Origin: Paenibacillus periandrae
Lineage (GTDB): Bacteria; Bacillota; Bacilli; Paenibacillales; NBRC-103111
Direction of reading: 5' to 3'
Length of the DNA: 64,000 nucleotides
Assembly (NCBI RefSeq): GCF_022458865.1
Contig: NZ_JAJNMU010000007.1
Location: 124,001 to 188,000 of the forward strand
Made by a program: the position numbers and the translations under genes. Below the pieces are notes generated by a model. It did no database searches. It worked only from the letters and a program-made list of their open reading frames with translations, and was not told the DNA's origin. The stretch's first letter is position 1; each line of letters begins with the position of its first letter. Shown here one piece after another: positions 37,996 through 47,060 of the stretch.

Positions 37996-38751
37996 ATGCA
38001 TTCCATGATCGAACTACGCAATATTACCAAGGTGTATGAACGCGGCGCAGAGAAGCTGCACATCTTAAACGACCTCTCGCTGTCTGTGGCCAAAGGCGAT
38101 TTTGTTGCTATAATCGGCCCCAGTGGCTCCGGTAAATCAACGCTTATGAATACGATCGGGTTGCTGGATATCCCGACTTCAGGCAGCTATCTACTTGATG
38201 GCGTAGCTACCGAAAATATGAGCGATAATCAGCTGGCAGAGCTGCGGAACAAAAAAATCGGCTTTATTTTTCAACAATTCAATCTGCTGCCCCGGCTGAA
38301 TGCTTTGGAAAATGTCGAGCTGCCTCTGATCTATTCAGGTCTCGGCAAAAAAGAACGGCGGGAAAAAGCAATGCGCATGCTCGAATTGCTCGGGATGGGT
38401 GCGCGTGGTCATCACAAGCCAAGTGAGCTATCCGGGGGCCAGCAGCAGCGGGTTGCCATCGCCCGGGCGTTATCAGGCTCTCCCTCCCTGCTGTTGGCGG
38501 ATGAACCAACAGGCGCACTCGACACCAAGATAGGCAATGAGGTTCTGGAACTCGTCATAGAGTTAAACAAACAGGGTAATACGATTGTGCTGATAACACA
38601 TGACAACCATATCGCTGAGCATGCCAGAAGAGTTATTTCCATTCGGGATGGAGCGATCGTCAAGGATGAACGACTTTTGCCGCTGCCTGGCGAACAATCG
38701 CTGAGTGATTCCCCAACTGCAATAACTAATCCTTCTGAGGTGCAGATATGA
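37996..38751 (+). CDS. MacB/LolD-type ABC transporter ATP-binding protein
   Basis: 252 residues from ATG 37996; GGAGG is 11 nt upstream, and an in-frame ATG at 37969 precedes that site. Walker A is GPSGSGKST, the Q-loop [10 protein letters not shown], the signature [15 protein letters not shown], Walker [13 protein letters not shown] and switch His LITHDNH. This is the standard energising subunit of MacB/FtsE-like export systems. It overlaps the permease gene by 4 bases (ATGA), so the two are translationally coupled. Confidence 0.94.
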   Translation: MHSMIELRNITKVYERGAEKLHILNDLSLSVAKGDFVAIIGPSGSGKSTLMNTIGLLDIPTSGSYLLDGVATENMSDNQLAELRNKKIGFIFQQFNLLPRLNALENVELPLIYSGLGKKERREKAMRMLELLGMGARGHHKPSELSGGQQQRVAIARALSGSPSLLLADEPTGALDTKIGNEVLELVIELNKQGNTIVLITHDNHIAEHARRVISIRDGAIVKDERLLPLPGEQSLSDSPTAITNPSEVQI

Positions 38752-39926
38752 ATCCGTTGGAATTATTGTATATGGCCCTTCGTACAGTAACCGCAAATCC
38801 GATGCGGACTGTCCTGACCATGCTGGGTGTTATTATCGGGGTCAGCTCCGTTGTCACTCTGGTAGCCATCGGGCAAGGAGCAAGCGCTCAAATTGAAAAA
38901 CAATATGAAAGCCTCGGCACCAATCTGATCGTTGTCAATACGCTGGGCAACGGCCGCGCCACACAGCTTGATTATGACGAGCTGATGTCGCTTGAGCAGC
39001 TGCCCGAGATCGAAACCATCGCACCGACCATGGTCAAAAGCAATTCCAACATTAAATACGATCGTATCCAGGAAAAATATACGGTAGTTGGCACCAATGA
39101 CCGCTATCTGCCACTGATGAAAGGGGAACTGGCCTCAGGTCGTTTTATTCTTGAGGCGGACATGGAGTTTCGCAATCCAGTAGCTGTACTGGGCAGTACT
39201 GTGGCCCAATATTACTTTGGAACTCTGGACCCGATCGGCGAGGATGTCAATATCGATGGCATCGTGTTTACAATAGTTGGAACCTTAAAAACCAAGGGCT
39301 CCAACATGAGTGGAGTTTCATTGGATAATTCCGTCTTTGTCCCTTTGGAAACGGCACGACGCGCCTTTAAGCTTGGGAATATTCGTACCACTTATTTGGA
39401 GGCGCCTACCAAAGAAGAGTTGTCCGCCGCGCAAAATACGATGAAGCAGTATTTGAGCTATAAATTCAAAAGCGAAACTGGATTTCAGCTAGTGAATCAG
39501 GATGAATTGATGAACGCCCGCGTAGCGGCATCCAGCACCTTGAATAATCAACTGATTAGTGTTGCTTGTATTTCATTGCTCGTTGGCGGTATCGGAATTA
39601 TGAACATTATGCTGGTGACGGTTAGTGAACGAACACGGGAAATCGGAATCCGTAAATCAATTGGAGCGAAACGCAGAAATATACTGCTCCAGTTTTTAAT
39701 TGAAGCCACGGTGATCAGCGGTCTGGGCGGAATTATTGGCCTGCTGCTGGGGAGCGGAATTGCCATCGCTTGGCCGATGATCAATCCGAAGCAGACCACG
39801 CAGCTTTCCTTTGAGGTTAGCCTGTATGCCTTTTTATTCTCAGTTGCTGTAGGTATAATATTCGGGCTCTACCCTGCCAATAAAGCCTCCAAGCTGCGTC
39901 CCATCGATGCACTGAGGACCGATTAG
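38748..39926 (+). CDS. MacB-like ABC transporter permease (FtsX/MacB_PCD family)
   Basis: 392 residues. The first membrane segment (about 18-42) is followed by an extracytoplasmic MacB_PCD domain (about 45-245) and three C-terminal segments of the FtsX fold. Conserved features are [52 protein letters not shown] and [19 protein letters not shown]. With the duplicated adaptor and the ATPase it should form an exporter that uses ATP hydrolysis in the membrane to move or pump a substrate on the outer face. The exported 771-residue protein encoded next is a plausible partner or substrate. Confidence 0.94.
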   Translation: MNPLELLYMALRTVTANPMRTVLTMLGVIIGVSSVVTLVAIGQGASAQIEKQYESLGTNLIVVNTLGNGRATQLDYDELMSLEQLPEIETIAPTMVKSNSNIKYDRIQEKYTVVGTNDRYLPLMKGELASGRFILEADMEFRNPVAVLGSTVAQYYFGTLDPIGEDVNIDGIVFTIVGTLKTKGSNMSGVSLDNSVFVPLETARRAFKLGNIRTTYLEAPTKEELSAAQNTMKQYLSYKFKSETGFQLVNQDELMNARVAASSTLNNQLISVACISLLVGGIGIMNIMLVTVSERTREIGIRKSIGAKRRNILLQFLIEATVISGLGGIIGLLLGSGIAIAWPMINPKQTTQLSFEVSLYAFLFSVAVGIIFGLYPANKASKLRPIDALRTD

Positions 39927-39937
39927 GACAGTACCAA

Positions 39938-40005
39938 TTACGAAGAAAGCTTTCCTGCGGAATGCTCAGTTACGCTTACGAAGATAGCTTTCCTACGGAA
40001 AGCTC
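39938..40005. repeat. Two 30-bp direct repeats, each with a palindromic core
   Basis: Units at 39938-39967 and 39976-40005 match at 27 of 30 positions; period 38. The second unit contains AGCTTTCC-TAC-GGAAAGCT, a perfect 8-bp hairpin. They sit between the permease gene and the secreted-protein gene, immediately before the latter's AGGAGG. They may be copies of a dispersed intergenic repeat; whether they occur elsewhere cannot be judged from this window. Confidence 0.75.
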
Positions 40006-40020
40006 TTAGGAGGAAACCAC

Positions 40021-42336
40021 ATGAAACGCAATGAAAGATGGTCTTTACCTGCAAAAAAATGGCTCGTAGCAGCAGCGGTTTGTACGAGCAGCTTGTTAGC
40101 TGTCACACCATCGGCTATAGCCGGGAAAGAAGGTGTATTTGTCGCCACGGATGCTTATTTCACTCTGGAAAGCGCCGCTTTTACTTCCGGGAACACTTCA
40201 AGCTCCATACAATTTTCATTGAACATGCACAATGGCAGCGACAGCGATATAGATTTTAATAGCTATGGAGTTCGTATAGTGGATGGACAAGGCAATCTGT
40301 TTCCTGCCCAATTGACAAGCAAGCAAAATGCTCGCGTGAAGTCAGGAAAGGATCAGGAGTTCCGTTTTTACTCAGAAATGGCAGCGGGAGAACGCCCTGA
40401 TGAGCTTACTATCAATTTGTTTGCGTGGGATGACAGTCAGCCTACTTTTATGAGAAGCATTGGCGATCTATCGGTCTCTAAGACAGTCACTTCCGTATAT
40501 GATGCATCCAAGCAAATTCTGATTCCCATGAACGAGCTGGATGCGTCTTATTCGAAGGGGGTTCAAGTGGCTATGCGTCTCGGGCGTAGCTACAGAATTA
40601 ACGAAAATGGCAATAGCTACATCTATACCGAATTATTTGCTCAAAATGGAGATAGGGCGATATTAAGCCTGCCTAACAGCTTGCAGTTTCGTTTATACGC
40701 TTCTGATTCATTGAAATACAGCAGCTCCTTTATTGAAGGCAGCCCGCAATCTCTACTGCCTGGTAAACTAACCAAGCTTATGATCCGCACCCCGGTGCCC
40801 GACAATTTTGTAATGAATAGCACACGTATGGATGCTTTTTACGTCAACGAAGCGGAGGAGCATGTACTTGGAGCATTGCCCATAACCGAAACCGAAATCA
40901 AAGTGCCTGTTGGCAAAGAACAGCCCTATTCCCTGTTCGGTACTGACAACAGCCTTATGATCGTGGCAGACAAAGTGATAGCAGTCAAACAAACCGAAGG
41001 CGTTCTTTTACAAACAACAATTAAAATCCGTAATGATAGTAATGCCGCTGCAGCGCTCCCCGCATTAACCGGGTCCTATCAGTTTGGTACAGGAACGATG
41101 GAGGCAAGCCAGGAGCAGTCACTACGGAACGGCTTCCTGTCTCCAGGTCAGATTGCAACCGTCCAATATTCGATCCTGCTGCCCGATGGTATCGAGCCTC
41201 GAACTGTTAATCTTGTATTATTTGAGAACGCCACTGCGGTAAGCAACACGAATACTAACAATAACAATTCAAACAATAATACATCAAATAATAATAATGG
41301 CAGCGGCTCGGGCAGTGGAAATGCGAATACATCCAGTAATTCCGGAGCAGCTGTAAATTCCGGCAGCAGCACAACGGGTAACGAATCGGCAGCCAATAGC
41401 GGTACTGGCGGGAATACGAATTCAGGTACAAGCACTTCCAACAATACAGGCAATGCAAGCTCCAACACACCAAACCGCAGCAATACTACGGTTAAACGTC
41501 CTGTTATGCTGTTTGACTTGAGTCGTGTGGAATATGCGAATAATGCTGCGATTCAGGCCAAGCCCTATGAAATAGGGACACCTATGAGCTTTGCTTCTAA
41601 TGGCTGGCTGGACACGAATATCGGCGTATCCCTAATGGAGCTTCATATCCATGAAAACAGTGATTTTGGCTATCGGACCGCTATTGCCAAATACAAGCTT
41701 ACGAACAATGGAGGCAGCCCCCTTGCACTGCCAACACTTGGAACCGAGCTCATTAATGCACAAGGACTTGCTTTTGCCGGAGTCAGACAATCAGCAGCCG
41801 TCAGTCAAATCATGCCGAACACAAGCTATGTCGTATCCTATTCTTACATGCTGCCTACCACCGAAATGGGCACCCAACTCGCACTGAACGTATTTGATCC
41901 TAAATCCACGGCTGCGAGCAAGCTGTCTGTCGGTACGTATCAGGTAGTCGTACAAAATGAATCGATTGACAAAACCATTAGCTTGTATCCGTTTCAGCTT
42001 AGCTTTGACGCTTATGCCATAACAACCTTATACAGCTCCAACGCCTACAACTATGTATTGAAAATGGACTTAAACGTAAACCGTCAGGAGCAGGTTATCG
42101 TTGATCCTAATTTTTCACAGCTTGAATTCGAGCTGGTCGATGGGCTGGGACGTTCTCTGGGGTCGCAAACAGCCAGCTTCACAGGAACTCAGAAGCTTAT
42201 AACCGGAAACCAAAAAATCACCTTCAGCAGCATCAAAACCGAGCAATTTGAAAATGATTTAACGATTAACGTGTATGAAACGATCACGACCCCTAACGGT
42301 CCTGCCAAGCGGCTCGTCAAACAACTGCGGCAATAG
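40021..42336 (+). CDS. Large secreted beta-sandwich protein with Asn/Ser/Gly-rich linker
   Basis: 771 residues; AGGAGG precedes the ATG. A signal peptide (1-34, ending SAIA-GK) marks export. Repeated beta-sandwich units follow. One (about 345-400) has the pattern LPALTGSY..LSPGQIATVQYSILLPDG, and another (about 555-640) the related pattern LPTLGTEL..MPNTSYVVSYSYMLPTT. A third, more diverged, opens the protein. Residues about 402-490 are a low-complexity Asn/Ser/Thr/Gly linker separating the two halves. No enzyme motif, S-layer domain, sorting signal or membrane anchor was seen. Being last in the MacAB-like operon, it may be the transported or cooperating protein. Function unknown. Confidence 0.8.
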   Translation: MKRNERWSLPAKKWLVAAAVCTSSLLAVTPSAIAGKEGVFVATDAYFTLESAAFTSGNTSSSIQFSLNMHNGSDSDIDFNSYGVRIVDGQGNLFPAQLTSKQNARVKSGKDQEFRFYSEMAAGERPDELTINLFAWDDSQPTFMRSIGDLSVSKTVTSVYDASKQILIPMNELDASYSKGVQVAMRLGRSYRINENGNSYIYTELFAQNGDRAILSLPNSLQFRLYASDSLKYSSSFIEGSPQSLLPGKLTKLMIRTPVPDNFVMNSTRMDAFYVNEAEEHVLGALPITETEIKVPVGKEQPYSLFGTDNSLMIVADKVIAVKQTEGVLLQTTIKIRNDSNAAAALPALTGSYQFGTGTMEASQEQSLRNGFLSPGQIATVQYSILLPDGIEPRTVNLVLFENATAVSNTNTNNNNSNNNTSNNNNGSGSGSGNANTSSNSGAAVNSGSSTTGNESAANSGTGGNTNSGTSTSNNTGNASSNTPNRSNTTVKRPVMLFDLSRVEYANNAAIQAKPYEIGTPMSFASNGWLDTNIGVSLMELHIHENSDFGYRTAIAKYKLTNNGGSPLALPTLGTELINAQGLAFAGVRQSAAVSQIMPNTSYVVSYSYMLPTTEMGTQLALNVFDPKSTAASKLSVGTYQVVVQNESIDKTISLYPFQLSFDAYAITTLYSSNAYNYVLKMDLNVNRQEQVIVDPNFSQLEFELVDGLGRSLGSQTASFTGTQKLITGNQKITFSSIKTEQFENDLTINVYETITTPNGPAKRLVKQLRQ

Positions 42337-42374
42337 CAGCTAGTGAATTAAGCTTGACCCGTCCCTAATTAACC

Positions 42375-42419
42375 AAACAAGTGTTGACCCCTTATTGAAT
42401 TCGGGATCAGCACTTGTTT
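42375..42419. terminator. Bidirectional terminator between secreted-protein gene and merR
   Basis: AAACAAGTG.TGA.CCC paired with GGG.TCA.CACTTGTTT, with one G-U pair and one mismatch, flanked by T-rich sequence on the plus strand and A-rich on the other side. It serves the plus-strand gene ending at 42336 and the minus-strand gene ending at 42430. Confidence 0.75.
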
Positions 42420-42429
42420 ATTTAACAAA

Positions 42430-42873
42430 TCACTTCTGAAACATCGGCTTTCGTGCATGTTCGCTTGAGATCGAGCAAGCTGGCACAGCCGAGCTTCCCG
42501 TTTTGTTAAATCTCGATTCGAAGGAATCAATAAAATCAATAATCTGCTGCAAGGAAGCCATTTGATTGTAGATTTTTTCCTTATGGCTCTGAATCTTGGC
42601 ATACAGCTCAGGAAATTCAGTGAGATCATCGTCATACGATAAATTCAAAAAAGGCTTCATCTCGTCCAGCGACATTCCCGTTTTTTTGAGACATATGATG
42701 AGCTTCATCGTAGCAATATCCTCAGGATGATAAATACGATGTCGGTTTTCCTTACGTTCTGCTCGCGGAAGCAGGCCGATTTTCTCGTAGTAGCGAATCG
42801 TATCTTCTGATAATTCGGTCTGCTCCGCAGCTTCTTTGATCGTGAATACATGTGCCTCGCTCAACCTTTTCAC
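42430..42873 (-). CDS. MerR-family transcriptional regulator
   Basis: 147 residues from a GTG at 42873; the ribosome site is weak, so the start could lie a few codons off. The N-terminal winged helix is typical: FTIKEAAEQTELSEDTIRYYEKIGLLP and RIYHPEDIATMKLIICLKKTGMSL. A dimerisation coiled coil follows (about 85-125), with a short C-terminus containing only one Cys (VPACSISS). Its own promoter has a 19-bp spacer and a perfect operator palindrome; the same operator lies before the dehydrogenase at 47061, so both genes probably form one regulon. Confidence 0.92.
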   Translation of the reverse strand: MKRLSEAHVFTIKEAAEQTELSEDTIRYYEKIGLLPRAERKENRHRIYHPEDIATMKLIICLKKTGMSLDEMKPFLNLSYDDDLTEFPELYAKIQSHKEKIYNQMASLQQIIDFIDSFESRFNKTGSSAVPACSISSEHARKPMFQK

Positions 42874-42897
42874 CCACTTCTATCTTCAATTAATTCG

Positions 42898-42928
42898 ATT
42901 ATATAACTTGGAGTCAACTCCAAGTCAA
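42898..42928 (-). promoter_or_regulatory. merR promoter with 19-bp spacer and operator palindrome
   Basis: On the minus strand TTGACT (42923-42928), a 19-nt spacer, and TATAAT (42898-42903). The spacer holds ACTTGGAGT-TG-ACTCCAAGT (42906-42925), a perfect 9-bp inverted repeat. The 19-bp spacing is the hallmark of MerR-controlled promoters. Confidence 0.85.
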
Positions 42929-42953
42929 GTGTCATACGTAATCCATTTCCCAA

Positions 42954-44111
42954 TTATTTATGCAATGGTCTTTGTCTGCTGTCCATACCTGCAGCAGCTT
43001 TGACGCGGAAATCGGTGTTCCTAAGCAGCTCCACTTCGAAAGCATTCAAGCTGGCGCCCAGCTTCATCGCCTGTATTTCGTCCAGATTGTTGAAGAAGAT
43101 CGCAAGCTCCGTCCGGTTGCCCTCTTTGTCGGTGGCGTACATCGCATCTGTAAGTACAAATGCAGTCGATCCGCCCTTGCGACCCGCATGTTCAAACATC
43201 GAACGGTTTGCCGGACTTTCCATAAGTCCCTCCATAATGATATCCAGATTCTGCTGTACAGCTGGAGCGAAATAGGTTTTGCCGTTCATTTTGGCTAGCA
43301 AGCTGGCGTAATCAGCAGTCGATGCCGCAATTAGCTTATCCGAGTTCATACGATCCAGCTTCTCATTGTACCAGTCCTTGATGTTGGCTTGTCGCTTATA
43401 AGCGCCATCGTCGTCTTGCCTCAGCTTCTCATGAATATCCGCGGCTTTTACACGAAAAACCTCCATTGGCATGTCTGTCAGCTCCGTTATGGCCTTGGCC
43501 AGCGCATCCTTTTGTTCCAATCCAGGATAGGTTTGCATCAGCTCATAGGGAATGAGTAAGCTCGAGACAAACGGATACAGAGGCTCGTGGCTTTTCATGC
43601 CCAGCTCACCGATATTCCGGTTAATGTTCACCAAGCCAAGCTTATCCATCAAGTACTCTGTATTTGCATTTGAGCTAAACATGATCATTCCCTTAGCTAC
43701 TTCTTCTAGGGTCACAGCCCCTTCACTCACCCTCTGCCTGCGTTCCATATCACTAAGCCAGGAAGGATGCGCACCCCCGTCCAAATCCGGCAAATAATAC
43801 GACTCCAGCTTTTGCAGCAATACCGGTTCATCCGGCTTAACCGTTCCCGCTGCAGCCTGCTTCGCGTATTCGATCGCGACGATGATTTTGACTGTGCTGG
43901 CTAGCGGCATCGGCCGATCAGGCTCAGTTTGCGCCACGATCACACCATTGCTGACGAGGGTGACGGAAGCTTGCTCCGGATGTTTTTTGACAAATTCCCA
44001 TACGTAATCGGCATTTGGCTTACCCGCCCACACGAGGATCCCAATGATCCATCCCGCTATCCCAATAATGAGTACGACAACAATAATGACGATCCACATC
44101 CATTTTTTCAC
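42954..44111 (-). CDS. Class A beta-lactamase-like serine hydrolase, membrane anchored
   Basis: 385 residues from a GTG at 44111; AAGGAG is 10 nt upstream. A single N-terminal membrane segment (about 5-28) lacks a clear cleavage site, so the enzyme is probably anchored on the outer face. Class A signatures are STVK (Ser-x-x-Lys, near 72), SSNANTEY (SDN-like), and RKGGS (KTG-like, near 310). This pattern is seen in D,D-peptidase-like relatives as well as beta-lactamases. The changed KTG motif makes strong antibiotic resistance less likely. It is divergent from the two-component genes at 44445. Confidence 0.82.
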   Translation of the reverse strand: MKKWMWIVIIVVVLIIGIAGWIIGILVWAGKPNADYVWEFVKKHPEQASVTLVSNGVIVAQTEPDRPMPLASTVKIIVAIEYAKQAAAGTVKPDEPVLLQKLESYYLPDLDGGAHPSWLSDMERRQRVSEGAVTLEEVAKGMIMFSSNANTEYLMDKLGLVNINRNIGELGMKSHEPLYPFVSSLLIPYELMQTYPGLEQKDALAKAITELTDMPMEVFRVKAADIHEKLRQDDDGAYKRQANIKDWYNEKLDRMNSDKLIAASTADYASLLAKMNGKTYFAPAVQQNLDIIMEGLMESPANRSMFEHAGRKGGSTAFVLTDAMYATDKEGNRTELAIFFNNLDEIQAMKLGASLNAFEVELLRNTDFRVKAAAGMDSRQRPLHK

Positions 44112-44444
44112 CCTTTACCCGCTCCTTCATATCTTTGCGTTCTTTTCGCCTTCTCCTGTTATTTTAAGGCATCCAGCTTTCCTGAAACGAAACCTTGTCT
44201 TACGTTTACCTTACTTTTGTAAGGTCCTGAGCGCACAATTGAAGCTGTCTATGGCTAACCAGCTGCATGTAGAAGAGGAATGACTATGCCTGTTACAAAG
44301 CCTCTGAAGCCATTTCGTTAAGGCTCCGTTAAGATTTCGTTTGTCTGTACGTAAGAAATCGATGATACAATAAAACTTGAGGCTTTTATTTAATACAAAC
44401 CTATTCCAAGGGTTCAAATACTCACAGCTAGGAGCGATAGAACA
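44112..44444. other. Intergenic control region of the divergent hydrolase and two-component genes
   Basis: 333 bases with no gene seen. It contains the phased CGTTAAG repeats and -10 of the response-regulator gene (44316-44371). No clear promoter of the minus-strand hydrolase could be identified. Confidence 0.5.
44316..44371 (+). promoter_or_regulatory. Phased CGTTAAG repeats and -10 upstream of the response regulator
   Basis: CGTTAAG at 44316-44322 and 44327-44333, with a weaker CGTTTGT at 44338-44344; each step is 11 bp. TACAAT (44366-44371) is a -10; TTGTCT 19 nt upstream is a poor -35. The layout suggests autoregulation by the OmpR-type regulator. Confidence 0.55.
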
Positions 44445-45164
44445 ATGAATGACGCCAAGCTGCTGCTTGTCGATGACGAGCCAGCCATTTTGCGAATGCT
44501 CCAAACGGTACTAACCAAAGAAGGCTTTACCCATATCGATACGGAATCGTCAGCTGAAGGGGCGATAGCAGCATGCCGAAGCAAGACCTATGATTTTATT
44601 CTGCTTGATGTGATGCTGCCTGGTCAAAGCGGATTTGACATCTGTCCGTTTATTCGCGCAACGACGGATGCCCCGATTTTTTTTATTACGGCACGGACGA
44701 CCGATTTTGATAAACTGACCGGATTTGCTGTCGGAGGCGACGATTATATCGTCAAGCCTTTCAATCCTCTTGAGGTCGTTGCCAGGATTAAAGCACATTT
44801 GCGGCGTTACCAGCGGCAAGCCACTCCGAACTATCCCGTATCGGTGGTTCATCATTTTGGACGCTTTGAGGTAGATGAAGGTGCCGGTGAGCTCAGGGTT
44901 GAGGGTATACCGGTAGATTGCCCTGCCCAGGTATTTCAGCTGCTGCTTTTTTTGTGTAAGCATCCGAACCGCATGTTCAGCAAAAAAACGCTGTACGAAC
45001 GTGTATGGGGCCAGGATAGTCTAAGCGATGACAATACCGTGATGGTCCATATTCACCGGATTCGTGAGCGGATCGAACGTTATCCTGCCAAGCCAGAGTA
45101 TTTGCTGACCGTACGCGGTCTCGGCTACAAGCTGGTACGCAGAGGTGACACGCGTGAGCGATAA
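44445..45164 (+). CDS. OmpR/PhoB-family response regulator
   Basis: 239 residues; AGGAGCG precedes the ATG. The receiver domain (1-120) has the acidic pair D10-D11, the phosphoacceptor D55 in LLDVMLPG, Thr/Ser in FITART and K103-type Lys in DYIVKPFNP. The C-terminal winged helix (about 140-237) includes NRMFSKKTLYERVWGQD, DDNTVMVHIHRIRERIE and TVRGLGYKLV. It overlaps the histidine kinase gene by 11 bases. The target genes are probably its own operon and the divergent beta-lactamase-like gene; this is inference. Confidence 0.95.
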   Translation: MNDAKLLLVDDEPAILRMLQTVLTKEGFTHIDTESSAEGAIAACRSKTYDFILLDVMLPGQSGFDICPFIRATTDAPIFFITARTTDFDKLTGFAVGGDDYIVKPFNPLEVVARIKAHLRRYQRQATPNYPVSVVHHFGRFEVDEGAGELRVEGIPVDCPAQVFQLLLFLCKHPNRMFSKKTLYERVWGQDSLSDDNTVMVHIHRIRERIERYPAKPEYLLTVRGLGYKLVRRGDTRER

Positions 45165-46944
45165 ACAAAAAAACATACTCCATGCGAGACCTGACTCAAT
45201 ACGCAGCATTACCATACGGCTGATCACCCAGTTCGTCAGCCAATTCGCGATCGTCGGCTTTATTGCCTTGGCGCTTATGGCCGTGGCCCTGTTCTTTATG
45301 CTTATAAGAATGAGCCAGCTCGATATGAATCGCAGCTTCACCAGCTCAGGCTTGCAGCTGCTTGTAGATTCATTGGAAATCAAGAGTGGGCAAATTACAT
45401 TTGACCCCAAGCTGCTTGCCGAAGTGAAGGAAAGTGGCGGCTGGCTGCAAACCTTAGATGAACGCGGCAACGTTACATCGTCGCATTTTACTCCGGTCGA
45501 TGTACCGAACCATTATAATGGTGGCGAGTTGGCGGCCATCTGGTCACGCAAGCGACCTTTTCCGTATTCGCTGTATATTTGGATCGAATCCAAAGGCGGC
45601 GTTGATTACACACTGCTGTACGGAATCCAGGACACAGGCCACTTACTCGCGCAAAAGGCTGCTGAATCCGCGCTGATAACAGATCGCACGATCCAGCTGC
45701 CGAATAGTCTGGAACACGAAATCAGGGAAAGCGGAGGCTGGCTGCAACTGCTGGATGGCGACATGAAGGAGCTTGCCTCATTGGGCAAGTCAGAAGGGGC
45801 ACCTTCCTCATATAGTGTGCAGGATTTTATATTGCGTTCGGAATATGCGGATCGGTATGCTGCCAAATTGTCTTCCTTTTTCGACGAGCGTACAGCACAA
45901 ACGTGGGTTGTTCATAGACCATTACCCGCCAGCTCATACAATGGTTTATTCGGCTCCATACAATCTGTGATGATATTCGGATTTGCCGGTTTACTTGCCG
46001 TTGTGCTGCTTGTTTTTATCATTCTTGCCTTTGTGTATGCCCATCGATTCGGTACGCCGATTCTGCATATGATGGATTGGCTGCAGCATCTGGCAAATGA
46101 TGATTATAACGAGCCGACCGATCGTAAAGGCCGACCGCGAAGCATTCACAAGAATCAGAAGCTCAAAAGACGGTATCGGTTGTTTACAGAGATTTTCACT
46201 TCCCTTTCCCGATTGTCCGATACGCTTAAACGCAATGATGACGTGCGGATTAGACTGGAGAAAACACGGGAGGAATGGATTGCCGGAGTGACCCATGATT
46301 TGAAAACACCGCTGTCCTCGATTTTCGGATACGCACACTTGCTGGAGACTGACGACTATGAATGGACGCGTGAAGAGGTGCGCGAATTCGCAGCTATTAT
46401 AAAGGAGAAAGCGTCCTATATGGACGCGATGATCGGAGATTTGAGCATTACATACCGGTTGAAAAATGAAGCTCAGCCGCTTTCCTTGGAAAGAGTTGAG
46501 ATGAATGCATTCATCGAGCGAGCCATCATACGGCTGCTGCAGGACCCGCGTTTGTCGGCTGCCAACGTTACCTTAACCAGAATGGATCAGGAGCTGTCCT
46601 ATCCGATTGATCCCGGATGGTTTAACCGGATCATCGATAATATCGTAGCCAACGCAGTTCTGCACAATCCTCCCGGCACGGCCGTCCGTATTTCGCTTTC
46701 CACGCAGGACGATCAAGGCTTCGTCATCCTGGTCAGCGACAATGGACAAGGCATGGACGAAGCGACTGCCGAGCTGCTGTTTGAACGGTATTTCCGGGGA
46801 ACGAATACGGAAGAAAACGATCAAGGAACCGGACTCGGTCTGGCCATTGCCAAACAGCTGGTACTGGCGCACGGTGGTACTATCGAGGTACAAAGCGCCT
46901 ATGGCGCAGGTACAGTTATTCGCATGGCTTTTCCTCCGAAGTAA
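45154..46944 (+). CDS. Sensor histidine kinase with duplicated extracytoplasmic sensor repeat
   Basis: 596 residues from GTG 45154 (GAGG 8 nt upstream; an earlier GTG at 45145 overlaps that site). Two membrane segments lie at about 25-50 and 267-292. The extracytoplasmic loop holds two similar repeats, with ESGGWLQTLDERGNV (about 90) and ESGGWLQLLDGDMKE (about 190), each followed by a Pro-x-x-Tyr segment. The kinase core has HisKA with HDLKTPLSSIFGYAHLLE, N-box NRIIDNIVANAVLHNP, G1 SDNGQGMDE and G2 GTGLGLAI. It is transcribed with the response regulator. The signal is unknown. Confidence 0.94.
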   Translation: MSDKQKNILHARPDSIRSITIRLITQFVSQFAIVGFIALALMAVALFFMLIRMSQLDMNRSFTSSGLQLLVDSLEIKSGQITFDPKLLAEVKESGGWLQTLDERGNVTSSHFTPVDVPNHYNGGELAAIWSRKRPFPYSLYIWIESKGGVDYTLLYGIQDTGHLLAQKAAESALITDRTIQLPNSLEHEIRESGGWLQLLDGDMKELASLGKSEGAPSSYSVQDFILRSEYADRYAAKLSSFFDERTAQTWVVHRPLPASSYNGLFGSIQSVMIFGFAGLLAVVLLVFIILAFVYAHRFGTPILHMMDWLQHLANDDYNEPTDRKGRPRSIHKNQKLKRRYRLFTEIFTSLSRLSDTLKRNDDVRIRLEKTREEWIAGVTHDLKTPLSSIFGYAHLLETDDYEWTREEVREFAAIIKEKASYMDAMIGDLSITYRLKNEAQPLSLERVEMNAFIERAIIRLLQDPRLSAANVTLTRMDQELSYPIDPGWFNRIIDNIVANAVLHNPPGTAVRISLSTQDDQGFVILVSDNGQGMDEATAELLFERYFRGTNTEENDQGTGLGLAIAKQLVLAHGGTIEVQSAYGAGTVIRMAFPPK

Positions 46945-46977
46945 CGTAGGCTTCTCTGAATATGTCTTTTACCACGC

Positions 46978-47008
46978 TTGACTTGGAGTCGACTCCAAGT
47001 TATACACT
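46978..47008 (+). promoter_or_regulatory. MerR-type promoter and operator of the dehydrogenase gene
   Basis: TTGACT (46978-46983), a 19-nt spacer, TACACT (47003-47008). The spacer holds ACTTGGAGTCGACTCCAAGT (46981-47000), identical in both arms to the palindrome in the merR promoter. MerR-dependent activation is expected. Confidence 0.85.
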
Positions 47009-47060
47009 GAATCCATCGAATCGAAACCTGAATCGAAACTAAACGATGGAGGTCATCATA

